Source: DASQZK01 sp963771005
Lineage (GTDB): Bacteria; Bacteroidota; Bacteroidia; Bacteroidales; GCA-2748055
Direction: 5' to 3'
Assembly (NCBI GenBank): GCA_963771005.1
Contig: CAVYRO010000003.1
Location: forward strand, 186,001-250,000
Length of the DNA: 64,000 bases
Notes under the pieces: model-generated
The model's input: only the letters and a program-made list of their open reading frames with translations
Database searches by the model: none
Told to the model about the DNA's origin: nothing
Shown: positions 27,435-35,300 of the stretch, piece after piece
Numbering within the stretch: position 1 is the stretch's first letter
How the letters are laid out: the number at the start of each line of letters is the position of its first letter
Program-made: the position numbers and the translations under genes

Positions 27435-28895
27435 TTATTTCTTCCGGTCACTTTTTTCAACTACTAATATGCCCCATGGTGATAAGTCCGGGACATCCAC
27501 TTCGGTATATTCACCATTGACAGATACGGTAATATCTCCGGTACGGTCCAGCCTAAGATTTTTAAAGTTTCCCGAACTTTCAGCATCTGTGTGTTCAGCC
27601 TCATTATAAGGTTTTGGAGTATACAATTTAATATTCAGCGCATCGTCCTCAAAAAAGTTATCGGTTAGCAATTTGATCTTAGTGGAACCGGATCCTCCCC
27701 ATTTGACCATGTGTACTATGACAGGTGCGTTCTTCTTTCCCGGGCGGGCACGTGCGAACAGACTGATCTGGTTATTACCCGAAATAATCTCGACCGGTTC
27801 TGATTTATACCGGGTTTCTTCCAGGTCATAACCACCGGCTGCCGCATCCTGGTACCCATCCAAATATCCTTCCTTACCTATACAACGAATAAATCCAAAG
27901 ATATCCGCATAATCCTCCTTCGTGCCAAAATATCGCGGAGCCCTGTTGATAAATACATCCCACGGAACCATAACGATCATGCCTGTAGCATAACTTAATG
28001 CGATGTATTTTCTCTGAAGATCTACATCCATTTCACCCTTTACAGTGTATTGTAAGAGCTGGGCTTTATTGCGCAAGCGGGTTTCTTTTGATAAATTATA
28101 TAACTCAACCGGTGTCCTCGCTTTAATTATTTCTCCGTTTCTGTAATCATGCATATCAAAGATTTCCTTATATCTCTCATCATCCCACGAACGATCGAGA
28201 CCATTGCAGGAATGAGCCAAAGCAAATCCGGCATACCGGTCAGCCTGGCCATAAAGTTTTTTATAAAAATCCAAAGTGCTCGCCCTGTTAAAGGCCTTCC
28301 GCTGAGCTGCATCATTCAGGTCAACACCCTCAGATTCAGCTTTCTCTTTACAGAAGGCGCAGAAGCAGCATGTATTTGTAAAATTGACATTGCCCGAGCC
28401 CGGGTCATCGCGTTGAATTGCAACACATCCCAGGTCAACACTGATTTTAATATTGTCCATGCTGTATTGAAATGCTCCGGGATTATTTACACAAAAGAAA
28501 TAATATCCGGGCAGCCAGGGTACTTCCTGCGCCTTTCCATTAATGTCACGGACAGAGATTGTAGAATCCTTTGGCTCTGCATTGATCGTACCGCCAACCT
28601 TAATTCCTTTGGCAGCAAATTCATTCATATACTTTCCGTCACCCTCCCTGATATAGACCCAATCGAGCCGGGTAACATGAAAATCCATTGCATTTTGCAT
28701 TGTAGAACCAAATTCGAATGAATCATCCCGAAATGATAAGCTTCTCATCACCACATCGCTGTATTTTGGTACATTGTCAGGTAGTATGCTTCGTTGGGCA
28801 ATATCACTCATTAACTGGGCATGTCCATCAAATCCTGACGTAACAATTACACCAGCCAAAATTGAAAACCGAAACATTTTCGTTAAGTTTCTCAT
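27435..28895 (-). CDS. unrecognised secreted TIM-barrel-like family (RDD-CCFCxxC), paralogue 1
   Basis: A 486-residue protein with signal peptide (1-27). Not assigned to a known family. Features: KYSDVVMRSLSF at ~44-55, HVTRLDWVY at ~73-81, a strand ending IQRDDPG (Arg162-Asp163-Asp164), then a cysteine cluster CCFCAFC at 176-182, and later MVPWDVF and PRYFGT before a beta-rich C-terminal domain that ends PWGILVVEK. Alternating strand/helix pattern suggests a TIM-barrel glycosidase-like core with the acidic pair as candidate active-site residues. The neighbour at 29768 aligns to it without gaps over the first ~165 residues, so the two are a duplication. Third and fourth copies are at 33161 and within 37691. 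Confidence 0.65.
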   Translation of the reverse strand: MRNLTKMFRFSILAGVIVTSGFDGHAQLMSDIAQRSILPDNVPKYSDVVMRSLSFRDDSFEFGSTMQNAMDFHVTRLDWVYIREGDGKYMNEFAAKGIKVGGTINAEPKDSTISVRDINGKAQEVPWLPGYYFFCVNNPGAFQYSMDNIKISVDLGCVAIQRDDPGSGNVNFTNTCCFCAFCKEKAESEGVDLNDAAQRKAFNRASTLDFYKKLYGQADRYAGFALAHSCNGLDRSWDDERYKEIFDMHDYRNGEIIKARTPVELYNLSKETRLRNKAQLLQYTVKGEMDVDLQRKYIALSYATGMIVMVPWDVFINRAPRYFGTKEDYADIFGFIRCIGKEGYLDGYQDAAAGGYDLEETRYKSEPVEIISGNNQISLFARARPGKKNAPVIVHMVKWGGSGSTKIKLLTDNFFEDDALNIKLYTPKPYNEAEHTDAESSGNFKNLRLDRTGDITVSVNGEYTEVDVPDLSPWGILVVEKSDRKK

Positions 28896-29767
28896 GACTT
28901 TGATTTTTTGCAGACGTTCTGATAAGCAGTATTTTATGGATATTTCTAAGCAAGTCTGGAGAGCGTGATGGCTTTTTTTCTAAAAAGCCTTAGTGACTCA
29001 ATTAATTTAGGTTAGAATCTTTAAAAAAACCTACTGAATAAAGACCAACAGAGAAATCTTCTACCTGATTTACATTCGATGCACAACTTATAATGAGCAG
29101 CAGTTAAGTTTTTTGTACTGTAATATAATTAAGGTTTTGCGATGAAGAATTTGGTGATTTGGTGAAGTGGTGAAGTGGAAGAGGAAAACGAATTTTACCG
29201 ATTTGTGCGGATAATCACGTATGAAGATTATTTGGTGATTTGGTGAATGGAGCTGAAGAATTTGTTGAGATGTTGAGTTATTGATTGAAGAGATTCTTAC
29301 GTAGTGCTAAAATCACCCGGTCACCTGGGCACCAGCAGTTTTACGGTTCGCCTACACCGGACAGTGATCTAGGGGTATACATGGGGTTGGAAGATTCCCT
29401 TCCGTCTACCAACTCCGGTAATCAATTCTCTAACACTGTTCCCCGCGACATACTACCCCTAAATTCCCTTAAAGGGGACTTTAACGATCTAACCGGGATT
29501 GAAAGTAAAACAGGGACCGGGGTTCTCCGGTATCGCTTGAGTCTGGGGAACATGAAGGTCTTCATCTCATTCAGGATTCGGTAGCAGATACTTTCGCCTT
29601 TCACCTTTCACCTTAGATTCTCATCTCTCGGGGAAGGAAATCTAATAAGGTAAGTTTCACCTCCTTTCGCCTTTCGCCTTTCGCCTTTCACCTTAGATTC
29701 TCATCTCTCGGGGAAGGAAATCTAATAAGGTAAGTTTCACCTCCTTTCGCCTTTCGCCTTTCACCTT
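28896..29767. other. 872-base gene-free repeat region between the two paralogues
   Basis: No credible gene. It contains GGTGATTTGGTGAA-type simple repeats (29150-29245), repeat R2 copy 2 (29281-29348), a segment with CCCCTAAATTCCCTTAAAGGGGA (around 29455-29477) and an 80-base tandem duplication with TTTCGCC/TTTCACC heptamers (29591-29770). Confidence 0.7.
29281..29348 (+). repeat. dispersed repeat R2, copy 2
   Basis: Matches 20953-21012 (GATTGAAGAGATTCTTACG, AAAATCACCCGGTCACCTG, CAGTTTTACGGTTCG) with an 8-base insertion. Preceded by TTGTTGAGATGTTGAG and followed farther on by heptamer repeats as in copy 1. Confidence 0.8.
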
Positions 29768-29774
29768 TCACCTT
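29591..29774. repeat. 80-bp tandem duplication and TTTCGCC/TTTCACC heptamer array
   Basis: Two successive 80-base units begin at 29611 and 29691 with only one visible difference, each holding CCTTAGATTCTCATCTCTCG and ending in heptamers TTTCGCC/TTTCACC. The array touches the 3' end of the minus-strand gene at 29768. Confidence 0.9.
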
Positions 29775-31210
29775 ACTACAAGTATGCCCCATGTTGATAA
29801 TTCAGGGATGTCGACTTCAGTCCAGATGCCTTTTACAACAACTTTTAAATCCTTTGTGCGATCCCATTTAAGATTTTCGTAGTTACCCGAATTTTCAGCT
29901 TTGGTATGCCCGGAAAGATTGTAGGGTTTTGGAGTCCAGAGTTTAATATTCAGAGCCTTACCCTTAAAAAAACTATCGGATAATAATTTTATTTTTACCG
30001 GGCCACTCCCTCCCCAATTTACAAGATGCACAATAACAGGTGCACCGGCATTGCCCGGTATTGTCCGGGCAAACAGGCTGACCCTGTCGTTTCCGGAAAT
30101 AATTCCAAGCGGATTGATTTTATAACGGGTTTCATCCAGATCGAAACCTCCGATTGCGGCATCCTGGTATCCATCCAGATATCCTGCCTGACCGATACAC
30201 CGTACAAATCCAAACACATCTGCAAAGTCTTCCCGGGTACCAAAATACCGTGGTGCTCTGGAGATATATACATCCCAGGGAACCATTACATTCATTCCGG
30301 TGGCATATGAGATAGCTATGTATTGTCTTTGAATGGTATTATCCATTTCGCCACGTGTAGTATATTGGAATAATTGTGCTTTATTCCGTAACCGTGTCTC
30401 CCTCGATAGCATATATACTTCAGATGGTGTTTTGTTTCGCATTTCAGCAATTCTGTAATCATGTTCATTAAATATTTCCGCATAGTTTTCATCATCCCAT
30501 GAACGCGCACCTCCATTGCATGAATGCGCTAGAGGGAAGCCTGCATAAAGATTAGCCTCGGTGTAGAGTTTTTTATAAAACTCAATCGTGCTGGCTTTAT
30601 TAAAGGCTTTTCGTTGCGCTGAATCATTCAGGTCCACACCCTGAGCTTTTGCTTTTTCTCTGCAGTAAGTGCAGAAACAACAAGTTTTGGTGCTTTCGAT
30701 ATTGCCAAAGCCGGGTTCGTCACGCTGTATGGCAATACATCCGAGGTCGACTCCGGTTTTGATCCTGTCCAGGTTATATTTTAAAGCTCCGGGATTATTT
30801 ACGCAAATGAAATATCGTCCGGGCAACCACGATGCTTCCCTGGCCTTTCCATGGATGTCCTTAACGGAGATCGTCGAATCGGCAGGTGTCGCATTAATTG
30901 TTCCACCAACCTTAATGCCTTTTGCTGCAAAAACTTTCATGAAGTTTTCATCACCTTCGACGACATAGACCCAATCCAGTCTCGTTACGTGAAAATCCAG
31001 AGCATTTTGAAGTGTTGAGCCATGGGCAAAAGAATCATTTCTAAAAGACAGACTTCTCATAACCACATCGCTGTATTTGGGCGAATTGACGGGTAGATTT
31101 GCAGGCTGAGCAATATCAATCATCAACTGGGCCTGGCAATTAAATACCAATGAAATTAGGGTGCCGGCGATTATTGAGATCCGGTACATTTTAATGTTTT
31201 TCATGCTCAA
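29768..31210 (-). CDS. unrecognised secreted TIM-barrel-like family (RDE-CCFCxxC), paralogue 2
   Basis: A 480-residue protein, signal peptide 1-28 (ends NCQAQ). It aligns colinearly with the protein at 27435: KYSDVVMRSLSF, HVTRLDWVY, GIKVGGTINA, IQRDEPG (Arg163-Asp164-Glu165), CCFCTYC at 177-183, RNKAQLFQYT, MVPWDVY, PRYFGT. The chain stops at WGILVVR just where the heptamer repeat array begins, whereas paralogues read WGILVVEK, so the repeat seems to have replaced the last codons and supplied the stop. The upstream sulfatase gene ends 30 bases before this start. Enzyme activity is inferred only from fold pattern and context. Confidence 0.65.
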   Translation of the reverse strand: MSMKNIKMYRISIIAGTLISLVFNCQAQLMIDIAQPANLPVNSPKYSDVVMRSLSFRNDSFAHGSTLQNALDFHVTRLDWVYVVEGDENFMKVFAAKGIKVGGTINATPADSTISVKDIHGKAREASWLPGRYFICVNNPGALKYNLDRIKTGVDLGCIAIQRDEPGFGNIESTKTCCFCTYCREKAKAQGVDLNDSAQRKAFNKASTIEFYKKLYTEANLYAGFPLAHSCNGGARSWDDENYAEIFNEHDYRIAEMRNKTPSEVYMLSRETRLRNKAQLFQYTTRGEMDNTIQRQYIAISYATGMNVMVPWDVYISRAPRYFGTREDFADVFGFVRCIGQAGYLDGYQDAAIGGFDLDETRYKINPLGIISGNDRVSLFARTIPGNAGAPVIVHLVNWGGSGPVKIKLLSDSFFKGKALNIKLWTPKPYNLSGHTKAENSGNYENLKWDRTKDLKVVVKGIWTEVDIPELSTWGILVVR

Positions 31211-31240
31211 TATTTATTGAAAAGGGAATTACGTAACTTT

Positions 31241-32812
31241 TTACTTGCGTTTATCAATCCATCCAAGCTCAGGGTATTGACCGGTTTTGCTACGATAGAT
31301 CTTTAACAATGAATCAAGTTCATTGACTCTTTCAGGAAATTTGGAATACACATTCAGTCTTTGAAAAGGGTCTTTCTGTAAATCGTAAAGTTGTGCCGGT
31401 GGTGCATCATCCTTCACCTTTCCGTTCACGATATCGCTGTTTACCTGTTTGGTAAACAACGTCGCAGCCGCTCCTCCCAGGATATGATCCCCCACGGTTT
31501 TTCCACGAAATCCCCCTTCATCCTGTGCCGGGATATAGACCCATCCGGCTTTTCGTACAACCAAATGAGTCGGATTGTTAGGTGAAATGATCAGTTCTTT
31601 ACGGATTGCTGATGTATCATCTCCGGTGAAGGCTGAAAGCTGGTTATAACTGTCGTGTTCCTCATTTGTAGTTAAGGGCCTGCCTGTAATTGCCGCAAAG
31701 GTCGAAAGCAAATCGGTTTGACTTAGAAGCTGATCCGATTTGGAATGGGGAGGTACTTTCCCTGGCCACTTAACAATAAATGGTATGCGGTGACCGCCCT
31801 CCCAGGCCCCGAATTTAAATCCCAGCAGATCTCCGTTCAGGCGGTGTCCATCCCTCCATGCGTCCTGTCCCCCGAGATTGAGCATTCCGCCATTGTCACT
31901 GGTAAATATTACAAGCGTATTATTTGTAACTCCCATTTGATCGAGGGAATGGAGGACCTCGCCGACAATCCAGTCCAATTCCTGGATAAAGTCACCGTAA
32001 CGCCCGCATTCACTGCTGCCTTTAAAGCGCGGCGCAGGAGTAAACGGGTGATGGATATTGGTAGTGGCAAGATATAAAAAGAACGGTTTGTCCTCTTTTT
32101 CCCGGTGTACCTTTTGCATCCATTCAATCGCCTTATTCTTTAAGGTAGTGCCAACCTCTTCATCCCGGTACAGAGCATGCGCCGCTTTTGCACCGCCGAT
32201 TGATGTATAGCCACCCTTTTCAGGCCATTCCTGTGTAATTGACTTTATCCCGTATACAAACGGATCCTCCGGATCAAATCCCGCAACATGGTGGTTTTCG
32301 ATATATACGCTTGGAGGTCCGGAATTTACCAGTGGAATTCCGAAATAATAATCGAAGCCCAATTCCAGAGGACCGGGAAGAAGTTCTCCGTTCCAGTCCG
32401 GTTTTTCAATTCCAAAACCAAGATGCCATTTGCCAATACAGGCAGTGGAATAACCGGCCTCTTTCACTAATTTTCCGATCGTCATATAACTTGTATCAAT
32501 CGACAGGGGAGTGTCCATGGCGATGGGTCCCCATAAATTCCTTCTTAAAGGATACCGACCTGTTAATAAACCATACCGGGAGGGTGAACATACGGCTGAA
32601 GCGGAATGCGCATCGGTAAACATCCGGCCTTCCTCTGCAAGCTTATCGATATTCGGTGTTTTCACTTTAGCAGCGCCGTAACAACCCAGGTCACCATATC
32701 CCAGATCATCCGCATTAATAAGCACTATATTCGGAAGGGAATCTTTTTTTCCGGACTTCACACAGCTGAGTAATCCAATTATAAACAAAAAGAAGAGTCC
32801 TGGTTTCATCAT
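31241..32812 (-). CDS. S1-family sulfatase lipoprotein
   Basis: A 523-residue arylsulfatase-type enzyme with probable lipobox (Cys17 in IGLLSC). The N-terminal metal site NADDLGYGD (Asp35, Asp36), the sulfatase signature CSPSR (Cys75 to Arg79, Cys being the residue converted to formylglycine), LTGRYP, GKWHLG and FTSDNGG are all present, with a full-length C-terminal subdomain. It should remove sulfate esters from a glycan after activation by an anaerobic maturase encoded elsewhere. It heads the minus-strand gene run, with paralogue 2 starting 30 bases after its stop. The sulfated position is unknown. Confidence 0.93.
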   Translation of the reverse strand: MMKPGLFFLFIIGLLSCVKSGKKDSLPNIVLINADDLGYGDLGCYGAAKVKTPNIDKLAEEGRMFTDAHSASAVCSPSRYGLLTGRYPLRRNLWGPIAMDTPLSIDTSYMTIGKLVKEAGYSTACIGKWHLGFGIEKPDWNGELLPGPLELGFDYYFGIPLVNSGPPSVYIENHHVAGFDPEDPFVYGIKSITQEWPEKGGYTSIGGAKAAHALYRDEEVGTTLKNKAIEWMQKVHREKEDKPFFLYLATTNIHHPFTPAPRFKGSSECGRYGDFIQELDWIVGEVLHSLDQMGVTNNTLVIFTSDNGGMLNLGGQDAWRDGHRLNGDLLGFKFGAWEGGHRIPFIVKWPGKVPPHSKSDQLLSQTDLLSTFAAITGRPLTTNEEHDSYNQLSAFTGDDTSAIRKELIISPNNPTHLVVRKAGWVYIPAQDEGGFRGKTVGDHILGGAAATLFTKQVNSDIVNGKVKDDAPPAQLYDLQKDPFQRLNVYSKFPERVNELDSLLKIYRSKTGQYPELGWIDKRK

Positions 32813-33160
32813 AGCTGGCTACAGTTTTCTACTATTTTACAGTTTGAATCCAATAGCAAATAGTCATTTTATTTTGTAATATCCTTCAGCTTGTTAAGAG
32901 GGAATTTTTGATTTTTTGTACTGTCGATGTATATGAAATACAATAAACCCGACACAGGTAATTCCAGCTTCGGATAAGAATCAACATGTTTCCAGCGTGC
33001 AGGTTTAGTAACTGATACAGCAACGGTCTTTAATTCTGCCGGGATGAACATTTATATTAATGATTTTCCGGCTCATGGCAGAGAGAATTTGTGTAAGCGT
33101 GCTGTTATTTACAGTACAAAGGATCAGAAGTGCTCTCTTAATCGTAAATACATTTCAATC
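32813..33160. other. divergent intergenic region
   Basis: A 348-base interval between the minus-strand sulfatase start and the plus-strand start at 33161. It should contain both promoters, but no clear Bacteroidota TTTG/TAnnTTTG pair was identified. It also holds the short ORF at 32869-33051. Confidence 0.5.
32869..33051 (-). pseudogene. 60-codon ORF in a divergent promoter region, possible gene remnant
   Basis: A short frame of protein-like composition (contains VAVSVTKPARWKHVDSYP and LPVSGLLYFIYID) with a stop codon immediately before its ATG. Just upstream, a different frame reads MSRKIININVHPG, so a frameshifted remnant is possible. It lies between the divergent sulfatase and paralogue 3 genes. 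No family recognised. Confidence 0.25.
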
Positions 33161-34846
33161 ATGAAAACAACCAGGGCGTTGATTATTATTTTAATCCCTT
33201 TTTTTCTTACCGTCTTCTCATTTAGTCCGGATGGACAATCCCTGAAGGTCAAGTCGTCTCAAAAAATACCCCGGCTTTATGAAATCGCACAGCCGAGAAT
33301 ATTCCCGCCGATGGTTCCAAAGTATAGTGATGTGGTAATGAGGAATCTTACATTCAGGCCCATGAATGAAAAAGATAATTATAATACGATTGATCAAATA
33401 AAGCAATTTCATGCGACCCGCATTGAATGGGTTTACTGCTATAAGTTTGACGATTCAGAACGTGCCAGGATAAAAGAAATAAAGGACCTGGGTGTATTGT
33501 TCAGTGGGGCCACATCCGGGTCCACGATGCATACAAATCTGCCCAGGAAATCCCTCGAAATGAAAATGCTGGACGGATCCACCCCGGTCCCGCCCTGGAT
33601 GTCAAAATGGGATAATCCACAGATCTTTGGTTGTCAGAATAATCCGGGATATATGGAAGCACATTTACAGTATTGCAAGGACTTGATCGACATGGGGGTA
33701 GATTTGATACATCGCGATGAAGCTTTTTACCCGGTGAAAAAAGGTACAAAAATAGCCTCCTGTTTTTGCGACTATTGCATGTCTGCTTTTTCCGAATACC
33801 TTAGTATGAATTATACGGCATCCCGGTTGGGAATAAATAATCTGGATAATTTCAACTACAAAGCCTACCTTATCTCCAGAAATGTTGATCCGAAAGATGT
33901 TACCAAAACGGAATGGGGAACTCCTTTACTGGATGCATTTCTCAGGTTTCAGGCATATACCGGCACCCGGTTTCATACTTATATAAGTAATGAATTGGAT
34001 AAATATGCCGGCAGGCACGTGAGCAGGTCTACAAATAACGGATGTCATTGGATAGAGCCCTATAATGTATTTGAATATGCATTATCTGAAACCGTATTCA
34101 GAGATATGAATCCGGAAACACTGTATGGATGGTTCAAAGATACCAGGGAGAAGGGAAAATATCTGATTATCAACAGTCCCAAAACGATACCTGCCACCTG
34201 GACTAACGCGGAAGCTGTAAACCTGATCCGGAAAGAAGAAGCGACTGCAACGGCGAGTGGCGGTTCTCCCCGGGTGCCTGTTGATGTATTTGATCAGTTC
34301 CCTGACGGTTCGAGTGCTCCGAGATACTTTGGGTCACCTTCTGAATATGCAGATATATATGGGTTTATCCGGGCAATTCCAGAATATCTTGAAGGTTTCG
34401 AAGATGCGGCAGTGCATATAAAAAACTTTAAGGATGAACGGTTTAATAACAATTTTCCTTTTGAAATAACGGATGCCTCCAGGGATGTGGCTGCAATCGC
34501 CCGGTGCATCCCGGGAAATCCCAATAGCCCGATTGCCGTTCACCTGATCGACTGGGATTCAAAAGGTGGGTTCACCATCCGGTTACGAAATGCATCATTT
34601 TTCCCGGGGCAGAAAATAAAAGTAAAATTGCTGACACCCGCGAAGTATAATGAAGAAAAACACAGGGAGGCGGAAGAGAAGGCCATAAAACTGTTACCCG
34701 CCGGCGATAAACGCGGACCCGGGCAGGCACAGGCCTACAAAGAACTTGTCGATGTTTCGGTGCTTACTCCGGTTAGAAAAGGAGACTGGACCGAAATTAA
34801 GATCCCGTTACTCAATCCATGGGGTATTCTGATTGTGGAAAAATAA
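33161..34846 (+). CDS. unrecognised secreted TIM-barrel-like family (RDE-CFCxxC), paralogue 3
   Basis: The ATG at 33161 precedes a signal peptide (MKTTRALIIILIPFFLTVFSF), giving 561 residues; the open frame from 33044 adds unlikely sequence. Shared landmarks: KYSDVVMRNLTF (~54-65), HATRIEWVY (~84-92), HRDEAF (Arg185-Asp186-Glu187), CFCDYC (201-206), VPVDVFDQF, PRYFGSPSEYADIYGFIR, and the ending PWGILIVEK. Compared with paralogues 1 and 2 it has extra C-terminal residues (LLPAGDKRGPGQAQAY) also found in the T9SS-fused copy at 37691, so these two form a subfamily. Activity unknown; glycoside hydrolase is the working inference. Confidence 0.65.
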   Translation: MKTTRALIIILIPFFLTVFSFSPDGQSLKVKSSQKIPRLYEIAQPRIFPPMVPKYSDVVMRNLTFRPMNEKDNYNTIDQIKQFHATRIEWVYCYKFDDSERARIKEIKDLGVLFSGATSGSTMHTNLPRKSLEMKMLDGSTPVPPWMSKWDNPQIFGCQNNPGYMEAHLQYCKDLIDMGVDLIHRDEAFYPVKKGTKIASCFCDYCMSAFSEYLSMNYTASRLGINNLDNFNYKAYLISRNVDPKDVTKTEWGTPLLDAFLRFQAYTGTRFHTYISNELDKYAGRHVSRSTNNGCHWIEPYNVFEYALSETVFRDMNPETLYGWFKDTREKGKYLIINSPKTIPATWTNAEAVNLIRKEEATATASGGSPRVPVDVFDQFPDGSSAPRYFGSPSEYADIYGFIRAIPEYLEGFEDAAVHIKNFKDERFNNNFPFEITDASRDVAAIARCIPGNPNSPIAVHLIDWDSKGGFTIRLRNASFFPGQKIKVKLLTPAKYNEEKHREAEEKAIKLLPAGDKRGPGQAQAYKELVDVSVLTPVRKGDWTEIKIPLLNPWGILIVEK

Positions 34847-35300
34847 TGTGAATCCACTTCTTTATATAGTGATTGAAATATCTGAATGTCATTGCTGATG
34901 CCGCATCAGGGGTAAAGTCTGATGGTTTGCTTTATCGTTAATTCTTCCGGAAGGAGGAAAAAAATCGTAATACAGCTCTATGAGTTCATTAGCCGGTTCG
35001 TATATTATTTCATTTCGGCCGGAAATAAATCACGGGTAATTCAAGAGTTGCTGTTATTACCTTTTAAAAAATTTCATTATGGAATAGGAAGTACATTTCC
35101 TTCAGTTTTTTCTCATAGTATAACCATCAGCTATTTAGGAAGAATTCGTGAGATTGCCATTCGGGTACTGTTTTAAGGAGAATACTTTTCTGATAAAAAA
35201 TATTGACATTAAATGCATCAGGCAAAATCTGCCTGCCATTTTTATAATTCAGACTCCCTTTCCCAGGATACTGATTTTTAAATTTTAAATATTGATTGGC
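34847..35300. other. 454-base interval without a convincing gene
   Basis: An 84-codon frame at 34922-35176 is not convincing (no recognisable motif or neighbouring homologue). The only structure seen is the hairpin listed at 35219. Confidence 0.5.
35219..35244 (+). terminator. terminator-like hairpin before the sialidase-fold gene
   Basis: CAGGCA-AAATC-TGCCTG is a perfect 6-base stem, followed within 4 bases by a run of five T. It lies ~60 bases before the next start and could be a terminator of read-through from 33161 or a leader hairpin. Confidence 0.4.

Noticed and set aside
28149..28721. 190-codon plus-strand frame opposite paralogue 1
   Set aside because: Antisense to a conserved family member; conserved motifs lie on the other strand.
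29285..29584. 99-codon frame in the repeat region between the paralogues
   Set aside because: Starts inside repeat R2 and covers repeat-derived sequence; no protein-like motif.
29591..29774. Tandem repeats considered as a CRISPR array
   Set aside because: Units are an 80-base duplication and contiguous heptamers without distinct spacers, and no cas genes are present.
34922..35176. 84-codon plus-strand frame
   Set aside because: No recognisable motif, AT-rich composition and no neighbour of the same kind; could be chance.
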